Positions 27,883-36,204 of a stretch of DNA of 64,000 nucleotides are shown one piece after another. The first letter of the stretch is position 1; each line of letters begins with the position of its first letter. This DNA comes from Nocardia fluminea (GTDB taxonomy: Bacteria > Actinomycetota > Actinomycetes > Mycobacteriales > Mycobacteriaceae), in NCBI RefSeq assembly GCF_002846365.1, contig NZ_PJMW01000002.1, positions 3,906,001 to 3,970,000 of the forward strand, given 5' to 3'. Under the pieces are notes generated by a model. It did no database searches, was not told where the DNA came from, and saw only the letters and a program-made list of their open reading frames with translations. The position numbers and the translations under genes were made by a program.

Positions 27883-27950
27883 TTAGGTACGATGTTCTAC
27901 GTACCTAAGGACGCTAGGCTGCGGATAGGTATGACGCAAGTCGTACCTAT
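27883..27950. promoter_or_regulatory. Twin operators between ABM and ArsR genes
   Basis: Two palindromes with the shared half-site TAGGTA. The first (27883-27908) has perfect 9-bp arms TTAGGTACG/CGTACCTAA and an 8-bp spacer, and covers the ABM ribosome site. The second (27925-27950) has 11-bp arms with one mismatch and a 4-bp spacer, and ends just before the ArsR ribosome site GAGGAGG. A single repressor would thus shut both genes. Confidence 0.7.
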
Positions 27951-27964
27951 GAGGAGGTGGTGGG

Positions 27965-28267
27965 GTGGACGAGGACCTCGAGCTCGGTGCGGTACTCGGC
28001 GCGCTGGCCGATCCACTGCGACGTCGCGTGATCACCCTGCTCGCGCGGGATCGCACCGATGAGGACCGCAGCTGCTCGTCGTTCGACCTGCCGGTGACGA
28101 AGGCGACCCGCACTCACCACTTCCGGGTGCTGCGCGAGGCGGGGCTGGTCCGGCAGGTGAACTACGGCAACCGCAGCACCGTCGTGTTGCGGCGAGCCGA
28201 GCTCGACGCGCGGTTTCCCGGACTGCTCGATCTGCTCGTGGCCGAGCCGGCCGACGCGCAGGAGTGA
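27965..28267 (+). CDS. ArsR family transcriptional repressor
   Basis: 100 residues of a winged helix: LGAVLGALADPLRRRVITLLARD, then VTKATRTHHFRVLREAGLVRQVNYGNRSTVVL for the recognition helix and wing. Two cysteine/serine residues in RSCSSFDLPVTK lie before the recognition helix, but no clear metal site is seen. A GTG start with a strong GAGGAGG site. It most likely represses itself and the divergent ABM gene through the twin TAGGTA palindromes. Confidence 0.87.
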   Translation: MDEDLELGAVLGALADPLRRRVITLLARDRTDEDRSCSSFDLPVTKATRTHHFRVLREAGLVRQVNYGNRSTVVLRRAELDARFPGLLDLLVAEPADAQE

Positions 28268-28309
28268 ACCCGCCGGTGCCGCGTGTCCGGGGTGTGTCAC
28301 TGTGGACAG

Positions 28310-29266
28310 GTGATTCCGAAGTTGATGGCGGTCAGCGATGTGCACGTGGGGCATCAGGGCAACAAGCCTGTCGTGGAGCAGATCGTTCCCGATTCGCCCG
28401 AGGACTGGCTGATCGTCGCCGGCGATGTGGGCGAGAAAGCCGAGGAGGTGCGGTGGGCGCTGCAGTTGCTGCGCGGCCGCTTCGCCAAGGTGATCTGGGT
28501 GCCGGGCAACCACGAACTGTGGACCACGCCGAAGGATCCGGTCCAGATGCACGGCGCCGCCCGCTACGACTATCTCGTCGCGATGTGTCGTGACCTCGAT
28601 GTCGTCACCCCCGAGGATCCGTTCCCGGTGTGGACGGGGCCCGGCGCCGAGAAGTACGGCGGCCGCGTCACCTTGGCGCCGATGTTTCTGCTCTACGACT
28701 ACTCGTGGCGACCGGCGGGCACGAAGACCAAGGCGGAGGGTTTGGCGCTGGCGCGCGAACGCAATGTCGTGGCGACCGACGAGTTCCTGCTGACCCCCGA
28801 CCCGTACCTCACCCGTGACGCCTGGTGCCATGCCCGCGTCCAGTACACCCAGCGACGCCTCGACGCGCTGCCCACCGACACCCCGCTGGTGATGATCAAT
28901 CACTTCCCGCTGGTCCGCCAGCCCACCGACATCCTGTTCTACCCGGAGTTCTCGCTGTGGTGCGGGACCGACCTCACCGCCGACTGGCACACCAGCTACA
29001 ACGTGGTCTGCTCGGTCTACGGCCATCTCCACATCCCCCGCACCACCTACTACGACGGCGTCCGCTTCGAAGAGGTCTCCCTCGGTTACCCCCGCGAATG
29101 GAAACGCCGGGGCATGCCGGAACCGCTGCTCCGCCAGATCCTTCCCGACCCGGTCTACGCCGAAGGGGACCTGAATTCCTGGGGCGGCCACTTCAAGGTC
29201 ACCCCGGAGATGGAAGCCGCAGCCGCTGAGATGCGCGAAAAGGCCGAGCGCAGGCGAGGCATCTGA
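28310..29266 (+). CDS. pptH: Metallophosphoesterase, PptH-like
   Basis: 318 residues from the GTG at 28310 (an ATG five codons on is possible). It has the calcineurin-like metal motifs in order: AVSDVHVGH, VAGDVGEK, VPGNHELW, MINHFPL and VYGHLHIP. The gene order metallophosphoesterase-PPTase-truB is that of M. tuberculosis Rv2795c-pptT-truB, where Rv2795c (PptH) removes 4'-phosphopantetheine from carrier proteins. By position and motifs this is the same gene; activity on the carrier domains of the synthetase downstream is inference. Confidence 0.82.
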   Translation: MIPKLMAVSDVHVGHQGNKPVVEQIVPDSPEDWLIVAGDVGEKAEEVRWALQLLRGRFAKVIWVPGNHELWTTPKDPVQMHGAARYDYLVAMCRDLDVVTPEDPFPVWTGPGAEKYGGRVTLAPMFLLYDYSWRPAGTKTKAEGLALARERNVVATDEFLLTPDPYLTRDAWCHARVQYTQRRLDALPTDTPLVMINHFPLVRQPTDILFYPEFSLWCGTDLTADWHTSYNVVCSVYGHLHIPRTTYYDGVRFEEVSLGYPREWKRRGMPEPLLRQILPDPVYAEGDLNSWGGHFKVTPEMEAAAAEMREKAERRRGI

Positions 29267-29422
29267 CAGCGAATTTGCACGAGAACCCCACGCCTGATTT
29301 CGTAAGAACATCGGTAACTCACCGGGCACGAGCACACCCGCCCATCCCGGTACCGCCAGATGTCAACGCTGACCCGATCAGCGCCGAGGTCCGGCCACAA
29401 GACGCGGAGAGGCGGACAAGCA

Positions 29423-30094
29423 GTGCTGGAGAGGATTTTGCCGAGGAGTGTGGCTTCGGCGGAGTTGCTGGTGTTCCCGGAGGATCTGACGGCCCATCCC
29501 GCCGAGGAGCACCTCATCGCCAAGTCCGTGGAGAAGCGCCGCCGCGATTTCATCGGCGCGCGGCACTGTGCTCGTCTGGCCCTCGAACAGCTCGGTGAGC
29601 AGCCGGTCGCGATCGGCAAGGGTGAACGCGGCATGCCGCTGTTCCCGCGCGGCATCGTCGGCAGCCTCACCCATTGCGACGGTTACCGTGCCGCCGCGAT
29701 GGCGCACTCGCTGCGTTTCCGCTCGGTCGGCATCGACGCCGAACCCCACGACACACTGCCCGAGGGAGTGCTCGATTCGGTCAGTCTGCCCGAGGAACGC
29801 GAGTGGCTGTCCGCCACACCGGGCGAGGGTCTGCACCTGGATCGGCTGCTGTTCTGTGCCAAGGAGGCCACCTACAAGGCCTGGTTCCCGCTGACGCTGC
29901 GCTGGCTCGGTTTCGAGGACGCGCACATCAGCTTCGAGATCGACTCCCGCACCGACGATTCGGGGTCGGGCACTTTTCACACCAAGCTGCTCGTGCCCGG
30001 CCGCACGAATGACGGCGGTGCCGCGCTGACCGAGTTCGACGGCCTGTGGCTGATCGCCGACGGGCTGATCCTCACCGCGATCGCACACGTCTGA
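29423..30094 (+). CDS. npt: 4'-phosphopantetheinyl transferase (Sfp/EntD type)
   Basis: 223 residues from the GTG at 29423, which gives the known nocardial N-terminus (xLERILPRSVASAELL). The Mg-binding VGIDAEPHD and catalytic FCAKEATYKAWFP motifs are intact, and GARHCARLALEQLG and GSLTHCDGYRAAA match the Nocardia Npt/PptT group closely. It transfers phosphopantetheine from CoA to the serine of carrier domains, activating NRPSs, PKSs and the reductases of this order. A longer ATG frame from 29360 adds an unconserved basic leader. Its stop overlaps the truB start by one base. Confidence 0.93.
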   Translation: MLERILPRSVASAELLVFPEDLTAHPAEEHLIAKSVEKRRRDFIGARHCARLALEQLGEQPVAIGKGERGMPLFPRGIVGSLTHCDGYRAAAMAHSLRFRSVGIDAEPHDTLPEGVLDSVSLPEEREWLSATPGEGLHLDRLLFCAKEATYKAWFPLTLRWLGFEDAHISFEIDSRTDDSGSGTFHTKLLVPGRTNDGGAALTEFDGLWLIADGLILTAIAHV

Positions 30095-31026
30095 TGGCGG
30101 CGCGAGTGTCGCGGGTGGGCGAGCTGGGCGGTCTCGTGATCGTCGACAAGGACAGCGGTCTCACCAGCCACGATGTCGTGGCGCGCAGCCGAAAGCTGTT
30201 GCAGACCAAGAAGGTCGGGCACGCGGGCACCCTCGACCCGATGGCCACCGGTGTGCTGGTGCTCGGGGTTGAGCGCGCCACGAAACTGCTCGGCCAGCTG
30301 CTCCTCACCACCAAGGAATACACCGCGACGATCCGCCTCGGCCAGGCCACGAACACCGACGACGCCGAGGGGGAGGTCACCGCGACCACGCCCGCGCTAC
30401 ACGTCACCGCCGACGAGATCGCGGTCGGCGTCGCGGCCCTGACCGGCGATATCGAGCAGGTTCCCGCCACGGTGAGCGCCATCAAGGTCGACGGTGAGCG
30501 GGCCTACGCGCGCGTGCGCGCCGGCGAGGAGGTGCAGCTGGCCGCCCGCCCGGTCACCGTGTCGCGCTTCGATATCCTCGCCCGACGTGATGTCGCCGAC
30601 GGTGAGTTCGTGGATCTCGATGTCGCGGTCGAGTGCACCTCCGGCACCTACATCCGCGCGCTGGCCCGCGACCTCGGCGCGGCCCTCGGGGTGGGCGGGC
30701 ACCTGACGGCCCTGCGTCGCACCAGGGTCGGTCCCTTCACCCTCGAACACGCCCGCACTCTCGCACAGCTCGCGACCGCCGCCGAGGCCGAGCAGCCCCT
30801 GCTCAGCCTCTATATCGACGCCGCGGTCCGTACCGCCTTCCCACTCCGCGACATCGACGAATCGCAGGCCACCGATCTGCGGACCGGCCGCTGGCTCGAA
30901 CCTGTCGGTATCAAGGGCGTCTACGCCGCGATCGACCCACGGGGGCGGGCTATCGCGCTGCTGGAGGAGAGCGGCAAACGCGCGGGCTCGGTGATGGTGG
31001 TGCGCCCGCGGGGAATCGGCGACTGA
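30094..31026 (+). CDS. truB: tRNA pseudouridine-55 synthase
   Basis: 310 residues. GLVIVDKDSGLTSHDVV and KVGHAGTLDPMATGVL give the active site with catalytic Asp48; EYTATIRLGQATNTDDAEGEV and the CTSGTYIRALARDLG block complete the TruB domain, and a small PUA-like C-terminal domain follows. It makes pseudouridine 55 in the T-loop of tRNAs. Overlaps the PPTase stop (TGATG), so is co-translated. Confidence 0.96.
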   Translation: MAARVSRVGELGGLVIVDKDSGLTSHDVVARSRKLLQTKKVGHAGTLDPMATGVLVLGVERATKLLGQLLLTTKEYTATIRLGQATNTDDAEGEVTATTPALHVTADEIAVGVAALTGDIEQVPATVSAIKVDGERAYARVRAGEEVQLAARPVTVSRFDILARRDVADGEFVDLDVAVECTSGTYIRALARDLGAALGVGGHLTALRRTRVGPFTLEHARTLAQLATAAEAEQPLLSLYIDAAVRTAFPLRDIDESQATDLRTGRWLEPVGIKGVYAAIDPRGRAIALLEESGKRAGSVMVVRPRGIGD

Positions 31027-31027
31027 C

Positions 31028-31064
31028 GAGGTCGTTGCGGGCGACGCCCGCTTCGAGGTCGTTG
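31028..31064. repeat. Short direct repeat around a hairpin after truB
   Basis: GAGGTCGTTG occurs at 31028-31037 and 31055-31064, flanking a GCGGGC-GAC-GCCCGC hairpin (31037-31051). It lies just after the truB stop and may act as a weak terminator. The remaining gap to the convergent flavoprotein gene shows nothing else. Confidence 0.35.
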
Positions 31065-31195
31065 TAGCCAAGCGTGACGGCGCGTCCGGGGATTCGAGGC
31101 TGCAGCACCGCTCGGCGGCAGTGCCCGCACGCTGATCAGCCGCGTGGCGGGCGAGGCCGGCGGCCGAGTCCGCCGAAACCCCCGCCGGGCAGACG

Positions 31196-32677
31196 TCAGA
31201 TACTCACGGGCCTGGCGCCGGAAAACTCCGGCAGACCGGGTTCCTTCGTGAGATGCTCGGCCAGCTGTGCCGCTTCGGCGGCGAGGCCGGGCGGGTTGGT
31301 GGCGATGAACATCGAATCCGCCGCCAGGTTGCCGAGAACATGCCAGGCACCCGCCCGCAGTGCACGGGTGCGCGGTTCGGCGAGCAGACCGCCGGTGGGT
31401 GCGAATTCCGCTGTGCCGCTGTCGAGTAGACGTGCCATGAGCGACTCGGTGTCCTGCGGGGTGACATAGGCGGGCGGGTTGACGGCGTTGATCACGATGT
31501 CGGCGGTCCAGACGGATTCGCCGGTCATCGTGAACCCGGCGCCGTCCGCCGTGATCGCGGTCAGACCGGTGCGCAACCGGACCTGGCCCGAATCCAGCAG
31601 GCGCAGCAGGATTGCGGCATTGTGCGGGACCATCGGTGAACTGAGGCTGCTGATCGTGCGGTAGTGACCGGTGCGCAACATCACCCGGTCGGCCTCGGTG
31701 AGGGCAGGCCACAGGATCGGGCCCACCGTGCGAATCGCCATCGTGAGCAGGCGTCGGCCCAGCTTGGGGGAGTCGACATCGGCGAGCTGACGGTGCAGAC
31801 GAAGCACCGGGTTCTCGGAGCCGGTCGCTCGGAGCTCGGCGGCGAACTCGTCGAAATCCTCGCCCAAGTCAGCCAACTCGGCACGCAACAGCGCAACCAC
31901 CTCGGCGAACTCGACCGCCCCGCCCGCCGCCAGATCCAGTGCGGCGGCCGGGGTGAGATGGCGCGGCGACAGTGGTCGTGGACGTTGCTGGACGAACGGC
32001 AGAATCCCGCTGCGCGAGAGCAGGGTGATCGGACCGCGATGGCCGTTCTCTGTCAACGCCGCCGCGATGTCGACAGCGGTCAGACCGCTGCCGATCACGG
32101 CTACCCGAGCCCCGGGATCCACCTCGGGGAGCGTGCGCGCCAGCGGATAGGGCTCGTCGACATAGCCGGTAGCGCCGGTCAGTCCGTACTGATCACGCGG
32201 ACGGCCGCTGCCGACACACAGCACCACGCGGTCCACCGGATATGTGACGCCGCCCTCGGTGCGCAGTACCACCGGATGTTCCTGCGCGAGGCCGCTGACC
32301 CGCTCGTTCACCACGCTGACCTGCCATCCGTCGCGCCGCAGCCGGTCGATCGACGCCCGCGCCGACTGCTCCAGATACTCGCCGTACATCGCGCGCGGCA
32401 CGATCGGCTGTCCCAGCCCCGGGTCGAGGAAGCGCAGCGCATCCGGTCGCTGGGCGAGCCAGTCCTGGAAATGCGCGCGATCGCTCGCCCGCGCCGACAT
32501 CAGCGCGGGCGGGGCATTCACTCGCACCGCGGGTACATCGCGCTGATATGCCCGTCCACGCCACAGCGCCGCGGACCCCTCGAACACGGTGAGCGTGTCC
32601 GGCGCCCCGTCGGCACACGCGAGCGCGTCGAGCAACCCGACCGCGGCCACTCCCGCTCCGATGATCCCGATTCGCAT
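31196..32677 (-). CDS. FAD/NAD(P)-binding oxidoreductase, function unknown
   Basis: 493 residues. It opens with a Rossmann loop MRIGIIGAGVAAVGLL, has VRVNAPPALMSARASD (a family marker of NAD_binding_9 proteins), a second dinucleotide site VAVIGSGLTAVDIAAAL near residue 190, and a conserved INAVNPPAYV region. This is the FAD/NAD(P)-binding domain family found with siderophore and secondary-metabolite genes, but no substrate can be named. The ATG is set by an AGGAG site. It is divergent from the LuxR gene, which may control it. Confidence 0.82.
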   Translation of the reverse strand: MRIGIIGAGVAAVGLLDALACADGAPDTLTVFEGSAALWRGRAYQRDVPAVRVNAPPALMSARASDRAHFQDWLAQRPDALRFLDPGLGQPIVPRAMYGEYLEQSARASIDRLRRDGWQVSVVNERVSGLAQEHPVVLRTEGGVTYPVDRVVLCVGSGRPRDQYGLTGATGYVDEPYPLARTLPEVDPGARVAVIGSGLTAVDIAAALTENGHRGPITLLSRSGILPFVQQRPRPLSPRHLTPAAALDLAAGGAVEFAEVVALLRAELADLGEDFDEFAAELRATGSENPVLRLHRQLADVDSPKLGRRLLTMAIRTVGPILWPALTEADRVMLRTGHYRTISSLSSPMVPHNAAILLRLLDSGQVRLRTGLTAITADGAGFTMTGESVWTADIVINAVNPPAYVTPQDTESLMARLLDSGTAEFAPTGGLLAEPRTRALRAGAWHVLGNLAADSMFIATNPPGLAAEAAQLAEHLTKEPGLPEFSGARPVSI

Positions 32678-32726
32678 ATCGACTCCTGTCGTCGGAGGGC
32701 GTTGCGGCGCACTCTGTTTCGATGGC

Positions 32727-32864
32727 TGCACGATGTCGTGCACGCTCCGTGCTCAGCCTGGTCGCGTCGGCGTTGCCGCGAAATCCCGTGTTTGCGGGAT
32801 ACGCCTCGCCTGTTCTGGTGCATCGAGAGTGCGGGATCCACGCGGGCCTCCCTCGATCGAGGGA
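32727..32864. promoter_or_regulatory. Three palindromes in the flavoprotein-LuxR control region
   Basis: TGCACGA-TG-TCGTGCA (32727-32742), ATCCCG with CGGGAT (32783-32800) and the uninterrupted 16-bp palindrome at 32849-32864. They lie between two divergent starts. Any of them could be a site for the adjacent LuxR protein; they share no common core. Confidence 0.35.
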
Positions 32865-32899
32865 TGGTCGCGGGCGCCGAACGCGACGACAATGGGCGC

Positions 32900-34003
32900 A
32901 TGACTCCCGCCCTGTCCGGCCTCCTCAGAGAGATCGCCGCGGCACCGGACGCGCACGAGCTGTTCGAGCGGACGTCCACCCGGCTTCGCCGGTCCGTGAC
33001 GTTCGATGCCGCGGTCTGGGTCGCCACCGATCCGGTCAACGGATTGACCACCGCGCCGGTGCGGGTGGAGAACCTGCACGAGGGCGGCTGTGGAACCTAT
33101 TGGGAGTCGGAGCTGTTCGCCGAGCACGTGAATCTGTTCCGCGATCTGGCGGTGGCGCAGGTGCCGGTGGCCGGATTGCGCGCGGTGACCGGTGACCGGC
33201 CGACCCTGAGCCCGTTGTATCGAAGCTTCATGCGACCCCGGGGATTCAGCGACGAACTACGGGCCGTGCTGCGCGTGGACGGGCAGGGGTGGGGCCAGGT
33301 GAGCTTGTTCCGGGAACGAGGCAGATCGGCCTTCGCCGCCGCCGATGTCGCGGTGCTGCACGCGTTGTCGGCCCCGATGGCACGGCGCCTGCGCGGCTTC
33401 GCGCGGCCGGCGACCGGCGGCTCGGATGGCAGCCACGCGCCCGGCCTGCTGCTGTTCGGCGCCGACGGCGCACTGCTCTCGGTGAACGACGAGGCTCGCG
33501 AGCTGCTCGCGCTGATGCCACCCGGGCCGTCCACGACCACCGCCGCCGGGCTCGAATTGCCGTTGCCTGTCTGGATTCTCAGCACCGCGGGGCGGGCGCG
33601 GCTCACCGGCGACAGCGCGCGGATCCGCATCCGCACGCTGACCGGGCGGTGGCTCGTGTGCCATGCCTCCTGTCTGCGTGACGCGAACGGCGAACCGAGT
33701 ACGACCGCGCTGGTGATCGAACACGCGAGCCCTTCCGACGTCGCCGCGCTCATCGTGGCCGCCTACGAACTGACCCGTCGTGAACTGGAGGTCACCGAAC
33801 TCATCGCGGCGGGGCTGTCCACCGCGGCGATCGCCGCGCACCTGCGCGTCTCCGCTCACACCGTGCGTGACCACGTGAAGTCGGTCTTCGACAAGACGGG
33901 GGTGACCAGCCGTGGCGAGCTCGTCGCGGCCCTGTTCACCGAATATCGGCAACCGGTGGCCGCATCGGTCACACTGCGGGTCCTCGACGGACGAGCCGGC
34001 TGA
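32900..34003 (+). CDS. LuxR family transcriptional regulator
   Basis: 367 residues. The first about 160 residues resemble a GAF-like sensor, a middle PAS-like part holds LLFGADGALLSVNDEARELL, and the C-terminal LuxR helix-turn-helix is clear: ELTRRELEVTELIAAGLSTAAIAAHLRVSAHTVRDHVKSVFDKTG. No receiver domain is present, so it is not a two-component regulator. The frame is open much further upstream (to 31664), but that stretch is antisense to the flavoprotein, so the ATG at 32900 was taken. The signal is unknown. Confidence 0.85.
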   Translation: MTPALSGLLREIAAAPDAHELFERTSTRLRRSVTFDAAVWVATDPVNGLTTAPVRVENLHEGGCGTYWESELFAEHVNLFRDLAVAQVPVAGLRAVTGDRPTLSPLYRSFMRPRGFSDELRAVLRVDGQGWGQVSLFRERGRSAFAAADVAVLHALSAPMARRLRGFARPATGGSDGSHAPGLLLFGADGALLSVNDEARELLALMPPGPSTTTAAGLELPLPVWILSTAGRARLTGDSARIRIRTLTGRWLVCHASCLRDANGEPSTTALVIEHASPSDVAALIVAAYELTRRELEVTELIAAGLSTAAIAAHLRVSAHTVRDHVKSVFDKTGVTSRGELVAALFTEYRQPVAASVTLRVLDGRAG

Positions 34004-34048
34004 ACTTCGCCGGCCACAGACGCTGCGCTGACAGATACCGGCGGGTGG

Positions 34049-34363
34049 TCAGGGTTTGCCGTTGGGGTCCAGATCAATTCGGATGGTGAGCAGATTCGTG
34101 CCGAGCGCGCGCACCATCATGCTGTTGAACCGGGGCAGTTCACGAAGTCGCGCCCGCGAGTCGTCGGCGGGGAGCGGGTGGGCGGTGCCGGTGTGCCAGC
34201 GGGCGCCCACTCGCAGTCGCACCCGCGGGTTCGCCACGATGTTGAGGACGTAGGGCGAGGCCGTACCGTGGTCGCTGACCAGCCAGAACGAGTCGCCCAC
34301 GCGCCGGCCGCCGATCGGCGTGCGGCGAGCAAGGCCGGTGCGGCGGCCGGTGGTTTCCAGCAG
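34049..34363 (-). pseudogene. Nitroreductase/deazaflavin (DDN) family remnant lacking its N-terminus
   Basis: The readable part gives LLETTGRRTGLARRTPIGG, then GDSFWLVSDHGTASPYVLNIVANPRVRLRVGARWHTGTAHPL and a normal C-terminus, the F420-binding split-barrel fold of the deazaflavin-dependent nitroreductase family. No start codon precedes the first strand at a sensible distance; upstream the frame runs antisense through a TetR remnant. The homology of both genes stops at about the same base (near 34363), as if a deletion had removed both 5' ends and their shared promoter. The breakpoint is approximate to within a few codons. Confidence 0.6.
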
Positions 34364-34783
34364 CGGTGGTGGCCTTCCCGTGGCGCGCTGCTCCTCGACG
34401 CGATGAGCGAGTGGGCCGGTGGCGCCGTACCCCGGCCCGAGACGGGCAACCGCCGTGATGACGTCGCCGCGTTCCTGCGAGCGACCTTCGCCGCCGCCTC
34501 GGCACCGCCCGCCGAGGTGCTGCTGCGCGCGATTCTGGCCGACGCCCAACGTGATCGCCAGGTCGCCGACCTGCTCGCCGAGTTCGTCGCTGTCCGCCGC
34601 GTCGCGCTCGCTCGGCTGCTCGCGCGCGACGGCGCGTCCCCCGCCGACGTGGACTTGCTGGTAGATCAGGCCTTCGGCGTGCTCTGGTACCGGCTCGCGG
34701 TGACCCGCGCCCCGCTGAGCGACGATCTCGCGGACCGCCTGGCCGACTCGCTGTGTGGCGCACCCACTCCGGCGAATCCGTAG
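34364..34783 (+). pseudogene. TetR family regulator remnant lacking its DNA-binding domain
   Basis: The frame begins in the tail of a TetR helix-turn-helix (RWWPSRGALLLDAM, compare the usual YRRWPSR) and continues through a complete TetR C-terminal domain: FLRATFAAASAPPAEVLLRAILADAQRDRQVADLLAEF and DLLVDQAFGVLWYRLAVTRAPL. Helices 1 to 3 are missing; upstream sequence is antisense to the nitroreductase remnant. An ATG at 34403 could start a fragment without DNA-binding ability. The two remnants probably were a divergent repressor-target pair. Confidence 0.6.
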
Positions 34784-34830
34784 AGTGACGGAAACCGGCC
34801 GGTGGCCGGGCGTGGAAGAGGGGTCGTGAG

Positions 34831-35253
34831 ATGAGTGCAGAGCCGGTCGACACGTTCACACTGTGGGACCGCGACGGTGACGGACTGGTGTCGGTGGACG
34901 ACATCGCCGACGGAATCCGCTCGGCGGGAATCGAAGTCGACCGCGAGGCCATCGAGCGGATGGTCGCCGCCGCGGACACCAACGGTGACTTCCTGGTCTC
35001 CCGTGCCGAATTCGACGCCGCCGTGGTCGAGGGACGCATCGACGTCACCGATGCCGACGCGGCATTCCGGGTCTTCGACAGCAATGGCGACGGCCGGATC
35101 TCGGTCGCCGAGCTGGAATCCCTGATTCGCCACGTCGGCGCAGGCCGTATCGACGAACCGGCGGCGGAGCTGCTCGCGGCCGCCGATCAGGACGGCGACG
35201 GCTACCTCTCACTCCCCGAATTCCGGGTGCTGCTGGACTTCCTGTCGCGCTGA
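34831..35253 (+). CDS. Four-EF-hand calcium-binding protein
   Basis: 140 residues with four canonical EF-hand loops: residues 13-24 (DRDGDGLVSVDD), 49-60 (DTNGDFLVSRAE), 83-94 (DSNGDGRISVAE) and 119-130 (DQDGDGYLSLPE). All have the oxygen ligands at positions 1, 3, 5 and 12; loop 1 has Asp at position 12 and loop 2 Phe at position 6. No signal peptide, so cytoplasmic. The arrangement resembles calerythrin/calsymin-type bacterial proteins. A role as calcium sensor or buffer is inferred from the loops. Confidence 0.92.
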   Translation: MSAEPVDTFTLWDRDGDGLVSVDDIADGIRSAGIEVDREAIERMVAAADTNGDFLVSRAEFDAAVVEGRIDVTDADAAFRVFDSNGDGRISVAELESLIRHVGAGRIDEPAAELLAAADQDGDGYLSLPEFRVLLDFLSR

Positions 35254-35354
35254 CGGTGCGGCGGCTGCTGTCAGGGGTGCTGGACGGGGGATAACACCGT
35301 CCTCGGGACGGGCGATAGCGAGGATGTATGGCTTTCGCGTCGGAGGGGTAGACC

Positions 35355-36197
35355 ATGGCTGCGATCAGGAAGATCTGGATCGGTGCCGTCGCCGGTGTGA
35401 CGATAGTGCTCGCCGGCTGTGGCAGCGGTGATCCGCAGCCGCCGGGATCGAGTTCGGTGCGTCCGACGACCACGATCACCGCGCCCGTCTCGGTCGCCAC
35501 GCCCAGCGTCGCTCCCGCCGTGACACCCGCCGGCCGTCCCGGCGCGGGCTCTCCCGGCGCCCTCGCGCCTTCCGTGGGGGCGTCCACCGCCCCGGCGAAG
35601 ACCGCCGGCCCACCCGAACTCGCGACCGGAATCGTGGTGCTGCGCACCGTGACGTTGTCGGGGATTCCGGTTCCCGGTGTACCGGTGTACCTGTCGTTGC
35701 AGCAGCCGTGTGATCCTTCGGGCAACGACATCCCCGTCGGTGAGACGGCGGAGACCCTGCGCCGCGACGCTGTCACCGACGAGCAGGGCCGGGCGGCCTT
35801 CGTCACCGAAATCGGTTGCTATCGCTTCGGAATGACCGCGCCCGCCGGAACGAACCCCGTGCCCGAGGGCATGCACTCGCTGTTCCTGGTCACCCCGGGC
35901 GGCACCGCCACCGGTCAGCTGCGTTTCCAGGACACTCCGCCCGAACCAGCCCCCGCGTGCGCCGAATCCACCATCGAAACCGAACTCGGCGTCGATGCGG
36001 GACCCGTCGCCACCATCGCGGACTGTGACGGGCAGTGGGGTGTCATCCGCCGGGATACCCCCGGCGACAACCAGCGTCTCATCACCCGCACCTCGGGCAC
36101 CTGGACCACCTATGTCCGGTTCCCCCACGACATCTGCTGGTCCAGCGCTGTCACCGACGGCGTTCCGGAGCGCCTGCGTACCTACTTCAACTGCTGA
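35355..36197 (+). CDS. Predicted lipoprotein of unknown function
   Basis: 280 residues. The signal peptide IWIGAVAGVTIVLAGC ends in a lipobox with Cys22. A Pro/Ala/Thr-rich linker of about 65 residues leads to a beta-rich domain: GIVVLRTVTLSGIPVPGVPVYLSLQQPCD and TDEQGRAAFVTEIGCYRFGMTAP look like an SpaA/CNA-B type prealbumin-like fold, the kind found in cell-surface proteins. Six further cysteines may form disulphides outside the cell. GGAGGGG precedes the ATG. It is convergent with the mntR gene. Confidence 0.75.
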   Translation: MAAIRKIWIGAVAGVTIVLAGCGSGDPQPPGSSSVRPTTTITAPVSVATPSVAPAVTPAGRPGAGSPGALAPSVGASTAPAKTAGPPELATGIVVLRTVTLSGIPVPGVPVYLSLQQPCDPSGNDIPVGETAETLRRDAVTDEQGRAAFVTEIGCYRFGMTAPAGTNPVPEGMHSLFLVTPGGTATGQLRFQDTPPEPAPACAESTIETELGVDAGPVATIADCDGQWGVIRRDTPGDNQRLITRTSGTWTTYVRFPHDICWSSAVTDGVPERLRTYFNC

Positions 36198-36204
36198 CCC
36201 GGGA

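Noticed and set aside
31664..32899. Upstream extension of the LuxR frame by 412 codons
   Set aside because: It runs antisense to the flavoprotein with intact FAD motifs; the extension has no domain and the LuxR protein is complete without it.
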